DNA of 64,000 bases, taken from contig JAMLJB010000001.1 in the NCBI GenBank assembly GCA_023953835.1, positions 2,191,001-2,255,000 on the forward strand, given 5' to 3'. The position numbers and the translations under genes were made by a program. Shown here piece by piece: positions 35,357 through 43,911 of this stretch. Within the stretch, counting starts at the first letter, position 1. Each line of letters starts with the position of its first letter. The notes under the pieces are model-generated. The model searched no databases and was not told where the DNA came from. It worked only from the letters and a program-made list of their open reading frames with translations. This DNA is from Rhizobiaceae bacterium. GTDB taxonomy: Bacteria; Pseudomonadota; Alphaproteobacteria; Rhizobiales; Rhizobiaceae.

Positions 35357-36214
35357 ATGGTGGCGCATTCACTTTCCGCCTCGGGCGTGGCGGAAGTTTC
35401 AACAGCTTCTCGAATGACACGGGCGCAGCTCTATGCGGGGCTTTTCGCGGTCGGCTTCCTGAACGGCATCAGCGAGCGCTTTTTCAAGGAACTGGGCGAA
35501 AGCGGCGCGCTGGGCACCGTTTTCAACACCTTCGGCATCAGCGCCCTTGTCTGGGTGGCGGCGGGCGGCGTTTTCTGGTTGCTCAAGCAGGCGGGCGACG
35601 AGCCGATCCGGCCATTCGACTATGTGCTTGCCGTGGTTGCCTGCCTCGGCTTTCTGTTCCCGATCTCGGCGGCGAGCTGGCTTGGCGTCGCCCTCATGGC
35701 GCTTTACCTCGTGTGGACGAGCACCTCCGGCACGCCGTTTCGCCGGGTCGGGGTGCTGATGTTCGGCATCACCATTCCGATGCTCTGGGCGCGGCTGCTT
35801 TTTGCGAGCTTCAGCAACCTGATACTGTCCATTGACGCCAAGCTGGTCGGCTTCGTGGTCGGCACCGGTTCGGCCGGAAACACCATTCCCTTCTGGGACG
35901 GCACCGGCGTGCTGTTCCTCGAACCTGCCTGTTCCTCGCTCACCAATGTTTCGCTGGCTCTTTTGTGCGGCGTCTTTTTCATGAGCGTGTTCAACCGGAA
36001 ATGGTCCCTGACCATTTTGAAGGCGGTGGTGCTGGCCTGCGCCGCGACCGTCGCGATCAATGTCGTTCGCATGAGCGCGATTGCATTTTTCCCGGCCTAT
36101 TACGACGTGATCCACGGTGCCGTCGGCGCGTCCCTTGCCGAATGGCTGTCGATCATTGCCGTGCTGTCTATCTATTTCAGGTGGATCGATTCCGATGCCC
36201 CGGCTCGCGCTTAG
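35357..36214 (+). CDS. exosortase/archaeosortase-family transpeptidase
   Basis: A 285-residue integral membrane protein with about eight hydrophobic segments. The exosortase catalytic triad is visible in order: Cys in LEPACSSLTNV, Arg in INVVRMSAI and His in YYDVIHGAVG. These enzymes cut C-terminal PEP-CTERM-type tails and are thought to transfer the protein to a cell-surface acceptor. The start is uncertain: ATG 35357 follows a GGGATGGGG purine run, and ATG 35414 (MTRAQLYAGLF) is possible. I cannot match it to a named Xrt subtype. The likely substrate is encoded directly upstream, and a partner protein overlaps its 3' end by 20 bp. Confidence 0.85.
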   Translation: MVAHSLSASGVAEVSTASRMTRAQLYAGLFAVGFLNGISERFFKELGESGALGTVFNTFGISALVWVAAGGVFWLLKQAGDEPIRPFDYVLAVVACLGFLFPISAASWLGVALMALYLVWTSTSGTPFRRVGVLMFGITIPMLWARLLFASFSNLILSIDAKLVGFVVGTGSAGNTIPFWDGTGVLFLEPACSSLTNVSLALLCGVFFMSVFNRKWSLTILKAVVLACAATVAINVVRMSAIAFFPAYYDVIHGAVGASLAEWLSIIAVLSIYFRWIDSDAPARA

Positions 36215-36674
36215 CGTTCTCCTCATCCTCGTCGGCGTGGTCAGCCTCTCGCTGAAGGTGAACGCCGATGGCCGCGCGAGCGACCGGATGATGTATCCGG
36301 ACCAGAACGACATTGTCGCCCTGCTGGAGCATAACAGCTTCGCGGTGCAATTCGCGCCGCCCAACACCGATCCGCAATGGGTGACCGGCACGCGCGGCGC
36401 ATGCCGTGTGCAGATCGCCAACGTCTCGCCGCAGGGTTGGCACCGCAACATCGTGGAATGGGCGTCGAAGGACAGGACGCTGATCTACTCGGCGGGCGGC
36501 TCGCTGGAGCCAAAGCAGCCTCTGCTTGGTCCGATGGCGCATCACTACCTGAACCGACTCAAGCGCTATGTGGGCATCGGCGCGCCTGCGGTCCGGGTGC
36601 GCGCCATCCTGTTCGACAAGGGCTGCGAACCCATGCCGATCTCGCAGGATGAGCTCGCGGCTCTCTCAGGCTGA
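36195..36674 (+). CDS. exosortase-associated protein of unknown family
   Basis: A 159-residue protein with an N-terminal hydrophobic segment (PRLALSVLLILVGVVSLSL, residues 2-20) that acts as signal or anchor; the rest should lie outside the inner membrane. It has two cysteines (RGACRVQIAN and KGCEPMP) that could form a disulfide. ATG 36195 lies inside the exosortase gene (20-bp overlap), so translation is coupled. Position recalls EpsI, the partner of exosortase A, but I see no clear EpsI (DUF3485) signature. Function unknown. Confidence 0.65.
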   Translation: MPRLALSVLLILVGVVSLSLKVNADGRASDRMMYPDQNDIVALLEHNSFAVQFAPPNTDPQWVTGTRGACRVQIANVSPQGWHRNIVEWASKDRTLIYSAGGSLEPKQPLLGPMAHHYLNRLKRYVGIGAPAVRVRAILFDKGCEPMPISQDELAALSG

Positions 36675-36759
36675 CACCGAAACCGGAAGCGGTGGAGCGT
36701 TTTTAGAACGCTGCGCGTTTTGGCGGATAAGCCCGGAGTGAAAATGTACTGATAGCGCG

Positions 36760-37101
36760 TCATGCGCCTAAACGAGCCTCGGCGTAATTATCGTTTTCGC
36801 GTCCGTCGTTCGCGGCTTCGATTGGCTTGACTGTCAAGCGAAGGCCCATCGCTCCGAGGACGCGCATCACGGTTGAGAAGGACGGATTCCCTTTGGCGCT
36901 TAGGGCTTTGTATAGGCTTTCGCGCGACATACCTGTGATCTTGGCAATCTCTGTCATGCCGTGAGAGCGAGCCACATCGCCAAGGGCGGCGTAAAGCTCC
37001 GCCATGTCGCCGTCTTCAAGGATAACCTCAAGGTAGGCAATAACATCGTCCGCCGAATTGAGGAAATTCGCGAGGTCCCACCTTTTAAGAGTAGTCGGCA
37101 T
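36760..37101 (-). CDS. antitoxin, HigA/Xre-like addiction module antidote
   Basis: A 113-residue protein: an N-terminal segment TTLKRWDLANFLNSADDVIAYLEVILEDGD typical of TIGR02684 antidotes, then a helix-turn-helix (GDVARSHGMTEIAKITGMSRESLYKALSAKGNPSFSTVMRVLGAMGLRL). It neutralises the toxin encoded just upstream, overlapping it by 17 bp, and probably represses the shared promoter. Start ATG 37101. Confidence 0.9.
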   Translation of the reverse strand: MPTTLKRWDLANFLNSADDVIAYLEVILEDGDMAELYAALGDVARSHGMTEIAKITGMSRESLYKALSAKGNPSFSTVMRVLGAMGLRLTVKPIEAANDGRENDNYAEARLGA

Positions 37102-37390
37102 CTTTGATTTCCTCTGCGATCTCAAGGGCGCGCTTTATGTCCCGGTCCTGGCTGTCTTTGTCGCCACCACACAGAACGATCACAACCACTTCACCGCGCT
37201 TGACGAAATAGATCCGATAGCCCGGCCCGTATGGAATGCGCAGTTCTCCGATTCCACCGAAATATTTGACATCGCCAAAGTTGTTTCGCTGGACTCGGCT
37301 AATTCGTACCCCAATTCGAACCTTGGCGCCACGGTCCCGCAACTTGTCAAACCACGCATCGAATACGCTCGTCGTGACGACGTCGACCAC
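37085..37390 (-). CDS. toxin, RelE/HigB-like addiction module killer
   Basis: A 101-residue RelE/ParE-fold toxin of the TIGR02683 type: FDAWFDKLRDRGAKVRIGVRISR, NFGDVKYFGGIGELRIPYGPGYRIYFVKRGE, VIVLCGGDKDSQDRDIKRALEIA. Members are ribosome-dependent mRNA interferases or gyrase poisons. The start codon is GTG at 37390. Gene order toxin-then-antitoxin is that of HigBA. A sigma-70-like promoter lies immediately upstream. Confidence 0.9.
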   Translation of the reverse strand: MVDVVTTSVFDAWFDKLRDRGAKVRIGVRISRVQRNNFGDVKYFGGIGELRIPYGPGYRIYFVKRGEVVVIVLCGGDKDSQDRDIKRALEIAEEIKDADYS

Positions 37391-37393
37391 AAA

Positions 37394-37422
37394 TATGTAT
37401 CCTATAAACTACAGAAATGCAA
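37394..37422 (-). promoter_or_regulatory. candidate promoter of the toxin-antitoxin operon
   Basis: On the minus strand TTGCAT, 17-bp spacer, TACATA, both boxes close to sigma-70 consensus in an AT-rich patch. The predicted start point falls at or within the GTG start codon of the toxin gene, so the toxin message would be leaderless and poorly translated, which suits a toxin listed first in the operon. Confidence 0.4.
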
Positions 37423-37816
37423 GGTCAGGGGTTGGACCGGTCATTCATTTGGGCAGTTGGCCCTTGTCCTTGAGCCATTCGGCCAGAACTTTCTCCTCAA
37501 AAAGTGTCGTTCCATGTTCGCTCAGCCGTGGCACAGGCTGTCCTTCGACCGCCCGAACTTCGCACGGTGCCTGATTTGCCTATGGGAGAAGCACAAGGAA
37601 GCGCAGTTGGCTGACATCGCGCGGCGCCGTCCCGAGGCCGAACTCGCAGCACTGGCTCAGTGGGGGAAGGCTGACATGAAGATCGCTCGCCGCCTGTTCC
37701 TGAGAAGCGTTCCGCCTGCTGTTGCCAGCATGGGAGCCGCTGCTTCGACGTCGTTTGCCGCTGACGCGGCGATGCCCCCCGAGAGTGTGTTGAATCTTGC
37801 TCCTGAAAGCTCACAT
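37423..37816. other. non-conserved junction region with gene remnants
   Basis: About 390 bp between the toxin promoter and the 3' end of secA without a confident gene. On the minus strand, 37445-37579 is a 44-codon open frame lacking a start that ends FEEKVLAEWLKDKGQLPK and reads like the C-terminus of a lost gene. On the plus strand a frame runs from ATG 37514 through a helical stretch (EKHKEAQLADIARRR) into the Tat-like sequence described separately. The region looks like a scar of past insertions next to the toxin-antitoxin pair. Confidence 0.5.
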
Positions 37817-37924
37817 CTAGAACGCGCCGTGGCAGTGCTTGTATTTCTTGCCGGAGCCGCACGGGCATGGCTCGTTGCGCCCCACCTTGCCCCAGGTGGC
37901 GGGGTTGTTCGGATCGCGCTGTGA
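37676..37924 (+). pseudogene. possible truncated gene with Tat-type signal
   Basis: ATG 37676 is preceded by GGGGGAAGG and opens MKIARRLFLRS, a twin-arginine-like RRLFL motif followed by an alanine-rich hydrophobic stretch ending FAADA. From about 37817 on, the frame is merely the antisense of the secA 3' end (which encodes the SEC-C zinc motif), so any real gene was cut off there. It may be a 5' fragment of an exported protein, or chance. Confidence 0.3.
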
Positions 37925-40522
37925 AGGATCGACGACCGCTTCGTCGTCGCCTTCGCCGAAATCGTCCTGACCGGTGGTCGCATCGATGTGATGGCCGAAC
38001 ACCTTGGGCGCTTCCGGCGGCGGCGCATCGGCGGCCTCGCGCACCAGTTCGACACGCATGAGCTGCGCGGTCACGGCCTGCCTCAGATTGGCGAGCATCG
38101 CCTGGAACATCTCGAAGGATTCGGACTTGTATTCGTTCAGCGGATCGCGCTGCGCATAGCCGCGGAAGCCGATCACCGAGCGCAGATGGTCGAGATTGAC
38201 GATGTGCTCGCGCCAGAGCTGATCGAGCGTCTGGAGCAAAACGGAGCGTTCGACATAGGTCATGATCTCGGGGCCGAACCGCTTCGCGCGGTCCTCGGCG
38301 GCGGCGTTGACCGCGTTCAGCAGGCGCTCGCGCATCTCTTCCTCGGCGATGCCTTCTTCCTTCGCCCATTCGTCCACAGGCAGGTCGAGGTTCAACTGTT
38401 CGAGCACGGCCTGCTTGAACCCCTGCACATCCCATTGCTCTGCATAGGCATTTTCCGGGATGAACCGGGTGACGAGATCGTCGACGACGTCCTCGCGCAT
38501 TTCCGCGACCGTCTCGGTGAGGCTCCCGCCGTCCATAAGCGACAGGCGCTGGTCGAACACGACCTTGCGCTGGTCGTTCATCACGTCGTCATATTTGAGC
38601 AGGTTCTTGCGGATATCGAAATTGCGGGCCTCGACCTTTTTCTGCGCCTTTTCGAGCGCCTTGTTGATCCAGGGATGGATGATGGCTTCGTCTTCCTTGA
38701 GGCCGAGCTTCTGGAGCATGCCGTCCATGCGGTCCGAGCCGAAGATGCGCATCAGGTCATCCTGGATCGACAGGTAGAATTTCGAGCGGCCCGGATCGCC
38801 CTGGCGTCCCGAGCGTCCGCGCAACTGGTTGTCGATGCGCCTGGATTCGTGGCGTTCCGTCGCCAGCACATAGAGGCCGCCGGCGGCCAGCGCCTGCTGC
38901 TTCAGCTTGGCGATATCCTCCTGTATGGCCTTTTCCTTCGCCTCGCGCTCCGGTCCCGCCGGCATGTCGGCCAGCTCCTGCGCGATGCGCATGTCGGCAT
39001 TGCCGCCAAGCTGGATGTCGGTGCCGCGCCCGGCCATGTTGGTCGCAATGGTGATTGCGCCCGGACGTCCCGCCTGGGCCACGATGGCCGCTTCCTGCTC
39101 GTGGTAGCGGGCGTTCAGCACCTGGAAATCCTTGAGACCCTCCTTGCGGAGCCGCTCCGCCAGCAGCTCGGACTTTTCGATAGAGGTCGTGCCTACGAGG
39201 ATCGGCTGGCCCTTGCTGCTTGCCTCACGGATGTCGCGGACGATGGCGCGGTATTTTTCCTCGATGGTGCGATAGACCTCGTCGTCCTCGTCGAGGCGCT
39301 GGATGGGCAGGTTCGTCGGGATTTCGGTGACGCCAAGATTGTAGATGTTGGCGAATTCCTCCGCTTCCGTCAGCGCCGTGCCGGTCATGCCCGCCAGCTT
39401 CTTGTACATGCGGAAATAGTTCTGGAAAGTGATCGAGGCGAGTGTCTGGTTTTCCGGCTGGATCGCCACATGCTCCTTGGCCTCAAGCGCCTGATGCAGC
39501 CCTTCCGAATAGCGGCGGCCCGGCATCATGCGGCCCGTGAACTCGTCGATGATGACGACTTCGTTGTTGCGCACGATATAGTCCTTGTCGCGCTGGAACA
39601 GGCGATGCGCCTTGAGCGCGTTGTTGACGTGGTGGACCATCGCGACGTTTTCCACGTCATAGAGCGATTCCCCGCGCAGCAGACCGGCTGAGGCGAGCAG
39701 GCCCTCCATCTTCTCCGTGCCTTCCTCGGTGAAGATCGCCGTACGCTGCTTTTCGTCGACCTCATAGTCGGCGGCTTCGAGCTTGATCACCAGCGCGTCG
39801 ACGGTGTTGTACATTTCCGAGCGATCTTCGAGCGGCCCCGAAATGATCAGCGGTGTGCGCGCCTCGTCGATCAGGATCGAGTCCACCTCGTCGACAATCG
39901 CGAAAAAGTGTTCGCGCTGCACCATCTGGGCGCGCTCATACTTCATGTTGTCGCGAAGGTAGTCGAAGCCCAACTCATTGTTCGTCGCGTAGGTGATGTC
40001 GCAACCGTAGGCGGCGCGACGCTGCTCGTCGTCCAGACCGTGGACGATCACGCCGGTCGTCATGCCGAGGAAACCATAGACGCGGCCCATCCATTCGGCG
40101 TCGCGGCTGGCGAGATAGTCGTTCACCGTGACCACATGCACGCCCTTGCCGGCCAGCGCGTTCAGGTAGACGGGCAGGGTGGCGACCAGCGTCTTGCCCT
40201 CGCCGGTGCGCATCTCGGCGATGTTTCCGCCATGCAGCACCATGCCGCCCATGAGCTGCACGTCGAAGGGGCGCAGGCCGAGCGCGCGCTTCGCTGCCTC
40301 GCGCACTGTGGCGAAGGCAGGCTCCAGGAGGTCGTCCAGCGTCGCGCCGTTGGCAAGCTGCTGCCTGAACTCCGCCGTTCGTGCGCGCAGCGCCTCGTCG
40401 GACAGCGCCGCCACCTCCGGCTCCAGCGCATTGATCGCCTCGACGCGTGGACGCATGCCCTTGACGCGGCGGTCATTCGCGGAACCGAAAATCTTGCGGG
40501 CGAGATTGCCGAAGCTGACCAT
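37817..40522 (-). CDS. secA: preprotein translocase ATPase SecA
   Basis: Motor of Sec-dependent export. 901 residues. NBD1 Walker A MRTGEGKT (104-111), [19 protein letters not shown], preprotein cross-linking domain, NBD2 with [25 protein letters not shown] and [18 protein letters not shown], helical scaffold and wing, and a C-terminal zinc/SecB-binding motif [18 protein letters not shown]. Divergent from the parvulin gene, whose product acts on exported proteins. Confidence 0.98.
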   Translation of the reverse strand: MVSFGNLARKIFGSANDRRVKGMRPRVEAINALEPEVAALSDEALRARTAEFRQQLANGATLDDLLEPAFATVREAAKRALGLRPFDVQLMGGMVLHGGNIAEMRTGEGKTLVATLPVYLNALAGKGVHVVTVNDYLASRDAEWMGRVYGFLGMTTGVIVHGLDDEQRRAAYGCDITYATNNELGFDYLRDNMKYERAQMVQREHFFAIVDEVDSILIDEARTPLIISGPLEDRSEMYNTVDALVIKLEAADYEVDEKQRTAIFTEEGTEKMEGLLASAGLLRGESLYDVENVAMVHHVNNALKAHRLFQRDKDYIVRNNEVVIIDEFTGRMMPGRRYSEGLHQALEAKEHVAIQPENQTLASITFQNYFRMYKKLAGMTGTALTEAEEFANIYNLGVTEIPTNLPIQRLDEDDEVYRTIEEKYRAIVRDIREASSKGQPILVGTTSIEKSELLAERLRKEGLKDFQVLNARYHEQEAAIVAQAGRPGAITIATNMAGRGTDIQLGGNADMRIAQELADMPAGPEREAKEKAIQEDIAKLKQQALAAGGLYVLATERHESRRIDNQLRGRSGRQGDPGRSKFYLSIQDDLMRIFGSDRMDGMLQKLGLKEDEAIIHPWINKALEKAQKKVEARNFDIRKNLLKYDDVMNDQRKVVFDQRLSLMDGGSLTETVAEMREDVVDDLVTRFIPENAYAEQWDVQGFKQAVLEQLNLDLPVDEWAKEEGIAEEEMRERLLNAVNAAAEDRAKRFGPEIMTYVERSVLLQTLDQLWREHIVNLDHLRSVIGFRGYAQRDPLNEYKSESFEMFQAMLANLRQAVTAQLMRVELVREAADAPPPEAPKVFGHHIDATTGQDDFGEGDDEAVVDPSQRDPNNPATWGKVGRNEPCPCGSGKKYKHCHGAF

Positions 40523-40777
40523 TCAATGGCCCTTTCAATTGGCGCACCCCGGTCGGGAAACCGGGCGAATCCGCCGCGCAACCGTTAAAGGCAGTGGATT
40601 CGAAGCAAAACGAAAAGCGCCCAAAATCGCTTCTGGACGCAAAGGTGGTGGACAGATAAGAGGGGTGCGCGGCGATGTCAACGTGGCAACTAAACACCGT
40701 CGCACTTGGGAAACCGCCACATTTTAAGCCGCTTTCAGCATGTACTTGCGCGCTCGAATCCTACTGGAGTTGTTTTG

Positions 40778-41707
40778 ATGTCCCCGTCCTTTTGCCGCGT
40801 ATCCCTGATCCGGCTTTCCATCGCTGCCCTGTTGTCCGCCGGGACCGGGTTCGCGGCATTCGCACAGGATGCGAAACCGGCCGAGACCCCGCCCGCGGCT
40901 GCGGCTCCCGCGCCTGCTCCGAAGCCCGCGCCCGACACCGTGCTTGCCACCGTCAACGGCCAGCCGATCACCGAGGCCGACCTTGATCTCGCCATCGAGG
41001 ACCTCGACCAGCAGTTCGCGCGCCTGCCCGAGGAGCAGAAGCGCGCCGCGGCACTTTCGGCGGTCATCGAAATTCGCCTGATGGCGGCCGAGGCTGCCGC
41101 GAAGGGCATCGACAAGGACCCCGACATGCAGCGTCGCCTCGCCTTCCTGCAGCAGCGCGCGCTCCACGCGGCGGTGATCGAAAAGGAAGTCCAGGCGAAG
41201 ATCACCGATGACGAAATCCGCGCGCGCTACGACAAGGAAATCGCCGCGCAGCCTGCGGAGAACGAAATTCACGCCCGCCACATCCTCGTCAAGACCAAGG
41301 AGGAAGCGGAGGCGATCATCAAGGATCTCGACGCGGGCAAGAAGTTCGAGGACATCGCCAAGGAAAAGTCCACCGATCCGGGCTCGGGCGCCAATGGCGG
41401 CGACCTTGGCTATTTCTCTGCGGGCCAGATGGTCCCCGAATTCGAGAAGGCCGCCTTCGACCTCGCGCCGGGTACCTACACCAAGACGCCTGTGCAGACG
41501 CAGTTCGGGTTCCACGTCATCAAGGTCGAGGACAAGCGCGCCAAGCAGCCGCCGGCCTTCGACGATGTGAAGGACCAGGTCCGTTCGCTGGTGCTGCGCG
41601 ACAAATATCTCGAACTGATCCAGAGCTTGCGCGGCGCGGCCAAGATCGATATCGCCGATCCTGCCTTGAAGCAGTCCGTCGAGGGGATGGAAACGCCCAA
41701 ACCCTGA
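40778..41707 (+). CDS. periplasmic parvulin-type peptidyl-prolyl isomerase
   Basis: A 309-residue exported PPIase. Signal peptide about residues 1-29 (LIRLSIAALLSAGTGFAAFAQ), an Ala/Pro-rich linker, an N-terminal SurA/PrsA-like chaperone segment (VLATVNGQPITEADLDLAIEDL), then a rotamase domain (ENEIHARHILVKTKEEAEAI, STDPGSGANGGDLGYFSAGQMVPEFEKAAF, TQFGFHVIKVED). It helps fold outer-membrane and periplasmic proteins. Shares a 255-bp divergent intergenic region with secA. Confidence 0.93.
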   Translation: MSPSFCRVSLIRLSIAALLSAGTGFAAFAQDAKPAETPPAAAAPAPAPKPAPDTVLATVNGQPITEADLDLAIEDLDQQFARLPEEQKRAAALSAVIEIRLMAAEAAAKGIDKDPDMQRRLAFLQQRALHAAVIEKEVQAKITDDEIRARYDKEIAAQPAENEIHARHILVKTKEEAEAIIKDLDAGKKFEDIAKEKSTDPGSGANGGDLGYFSAGQMVPEFEKAAFDLAPGTYTKTPVQTQFGFHVIKVEDKRAKQPPAFDDVKDQVRSLVLRDKYLELIQSLRGAAKIDIADPALKQSVEGMETPKP

Positions 41708-41722
41708 CCGGAGACCACATAC

Positions 41723-41756
41723 AGGGACGCTCCGGCTGAGGCTCAGAGCGTCCTTT
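41723..41756 (+). terminator. terminator after the PPIase gene
   Basis: Stem GGACGCTC / GAGCGTCC (8 bp plus a wobble pair) followed by TTTCCTT on the plus strand, 16 bp after the PPIase stop. It overlaps the stop codon of the convergent gene at 41743, so one hairpin may serve both directions. Confidence 0.5.
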
Positions 41757-42153
41757 CCTTGGGATCGGGGCTGGTGAACCGCATGGTCATCGGCCTGCCC
41801 GCCGCGACATTTCCCATCGATTCCGTGAGGGGAATCGGCAGCGACAGCTCCAGCGCGCGGAATACGGACGCCACGAATGCCTCGCGCGCCGCTTCGGTAC
41901 CGCCGCGTTTCAGCCAGGTAATCTGCGGCTTGCCGTTGAGCGAGCCGTCACGCCTGAGCGAAAACCGCACCGTCACTTCGAGGCCCTGCGTCCCCTCCGG
42001 CGGCTGCCAGCACCTGCCGAGCGCAGACCACATCGCTTCCAGCGTATTGACGGGCGTACTCTGGCGACAGGAGGCGTCCTGTGCTGCGCAAGCGAAGGCC
42101 GAAAGGCCCAGAATGCCCAGTCCCGTGGCTGCAACGATCAGCGGTCCATGCAT
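41743..42153 (-). CDS. secreted TonB/TolA C-terminal-like protein
   Basis: A 136-residue protein with an N-terminal signal peptide (GPLIVAATGLGILGLSAFACAA). The rest resembles the C-terminal fold of TonB/TolA: an ALGRCWQPPEGTQGLEVTVRFSLRRDGSL strand-helix pattern, conserved REAFVASVFRAL helix and SLPIPLTESMGN. Two cysteines (SCRQ and GRCW) suit a periplasmic disulfide. No transmembrane anchor-plus-proline-rich arm is present, so it is not a canonical TonB. Function unknown. Confidence 0.72.
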   Translation of the reverse strand: MHGPLIVAATGLGILGLSAFACAAQDASCRQSTPVNTLEAMWSALGRCWQPPEGTQGLEVTVRFSLRRDGSLNGKPQITWLKRGGTEAAREAFVASVFRALELSLPIPLTESMGNVAAGRPMTMRFTSPDPKERTL

Positions 42154-42222
42154 TGCGGCCTCGCCTGTCCCGGCAGCCGGCGGCGGCTGCCCCGCGCCGG
42201 GATTGGCGCGGATGCGATGCTC

Positions 42223-43689
42223 TCACGTTGTCTCGCCCGAGGCAATTACGCGAAGCTGGCGAGAGGCGTGGTTCCTGCCCTTGGCGATTGCCGCGCGGAA
42301 GGCGGGCATCAGAAGCGCGTAGAGCATGGCGAGCACAAAGCCCGCCACCCCGCCCAGCGCCACCACGACAAGGGCGGAATAGAGCGAGCCGCGATCGGTG
42401 GGCGTGGACCTTGCCGCATAGAACGTGCCGCTGCTCTCGAAGAGCTTCCTCTGCGCCAGTGAAAACAGGTCTCGATATTTCGACGTTAGCATGTCGAGGT
42501 TCCGTTTCGCCGTCTCCGGCAGGTTGCCCGCCTCCGGCAGCACGCTTCCGGCATCTCGTATGATGATCGCGTCCTGCCGTGCATTGAGTCGCGACATCTG
42601 GCCGACAAGCTGCTGCCGCTTGTCCATCAGGTCCCGAACATAGGCGACATAGGAGGCCCGCTCCACGAGTTCGACCACCTTGTCGAGTGCGCCCTGGTCC
42701 AGAAGCGGGCCGCTCGTGAAGCCGTTTTCGGGCGACCTAGACCTCGTTTCTCCGAACAGCCTGTTCAGGTTCCGGTCGATCCCTTCTATGCGTCCTGCGA
42801 TCTCCCTCGATTTCGTGACCAACTGACTGCGCAGGGCGACGGCGACCGGATCGGTCGGCGGAAATCCTCCTGCCAGCAGAGGGTTGTACTCGATCGTCCT
42901 GAACTCCCGGATCAGGTTCGCCAGTTCCTGCGCGGTCAGCCCGTCCGGCGTAGTGAGTCCGGCCAGCCGGTTGTCCTCGCTTATGATGGCGACGCCTGCC
43001 TCGATCCTGTCCAGTTGCTCCCCCACGAGCAGCAGGGCGACCGTGCCGGAAGGCTGCTTCGGCACGGAGCTGATGCTGGCTTCGCTGAGGTCCGAGCTGG
43101 CCAGCACGCGATACCGCTTGACGAAAACATCGTTCCATGTCGCCGGTACGGCAAAGGCCAGTGCGATAGCCTCGCGGGAGGAAAGGCCGAGCAGGTCGTT
43201 GTTCACTTCGATGCGCAGCCCGCTGTTCATGGCGGCTGAAAGCTCGGCGAGATAGTCGCTGTTGATAGCATCTATATCCGCCGGCTGGAGGCCCCGCGTG
43301 GCCAGCTTCTGCTGGTATTTTCGCTCGATGCCTGCCGCCGCCGGGTCGTCATAGCTGACGCCGATGGCCTGCTCCAGCCGATCCGTGCCGATATGAAACC
43401 GCTCCGCCAATGCGGTCAGGACGGTCGACGACTTGAGGTCTGCGGGCGAGAAGGCCGTCGCGTTCGGATAGTTTCCGTTTTCTATGCCGATCAGCTTCAC
43501 ATGGTATGAGATGATCTGGCGGTTCGACGCGCTGTCGGCGAGCACGGCGAGCGCGGCGGCGCAGATGCCGAGAAACGGCAGCAGCACGAGCAGCGCCCGG
43601 CATGTCCAGAGCCGGTTGAAGATGTCCCGGAAGGTCAACACCGAATCAGTTTCGTCGCGCGCTGCCGCCGCCGTGCCTCGATCGCTCAT
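42223..43689 (-). CDS. Wzz-like chain-length determinant / exopolysaccharide membrane protein
   Basis: A 488-residue protein with the polysaccharide co-polymerase layout: a TM helix near residues 31-52 (RALLVLLPFLGICAAALAVLAD), a long periplasmic region with helical stretches, and a second TM helix near the C-terminus (YSALVVVALGGVAGFVLAMLYALLMPAF). No Walker motifs or tyrosine-rich tail. Such proteins set chain length in Wzx/Wzy polymer systems. No glycosyltransferase is adjacent. Start ATG 43689, after GAGGCACG. Exact family assignment is tentative. Confidence 0.68.
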   Translation of the reverse strand: MSDRGTAAAARDETDSVLTFRDIFNRLWTCRALLVLLPFLGICAAALAVLADSASNRQIISYHVKLIGIENGNYPNATAFSPADLKSSTVLTALAERFHIGTDRLEQAIGVSYDDPAAAGIERKYQQKLATRGLQPADIDAINSDYLAELSAAMNSGLRIEVNNDLLGLSSREAIALAFAVPATWNDVFVKRYRVLASSDLSEASISSVPKQPSGTVALLLVGEQLDRIEAGVAIISEDNRLAGLTTPDGLTAQELANLIREFRTIEYNPLLAGGFPPTDPVAVALRSQLVTKSREIAGRIEGIDRNLNRLFGETRSRSPENGFTSGPLLDQGALDKVVELVERASYVAYVRDLMDKRQQLVGQMSRLNARQDAIIIRDAGSVLPEAGNLPETAKRNLDMLTSKYRDLFSLAQRKLFESSGTFYAARSTPTDRGSLYSALVVVALGGVAGFVLAMLYALLMPAFRAAIAKGRNHASRQLRVIASGETT

Positions 43690-43911
43690 CGTGCCTCGCA
43701 ATTTCATTCTTTCAGGTCCGCATTGTGGGAGCGGCACATCGAATATTAGAGATTACTGATTATCAGATTGAAACCTGCTTGCAACCGCAACTCCATGTAT
43801 CGGGCGGTCACTGGTGCATTCTGGCGGGCTTCGTGCTGCTCGGCGCACTTGCGCTCGGTGCGTGGCTGGGGCAAACGGAACGCAAATCCAGAAAAGGCAG
43901 CCGGTCGCCCA

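Noticed and set aside
37058..37924. 288-codon plus-strand frame over the toxin-antitoxin pair
   Set aside because: Its first half is antisense of the toxin gene and its end is antisense of secA; only the middle part from 37514/37676 could be a remnant.
40547..40564. Short hairpin CCCGGT/ACCGGG upstream of secA
   Set aside because: Only a 6-bp stem without T-run or conserved context; no SecM-like leader peptide is visible, so I do not call a regulatory element.
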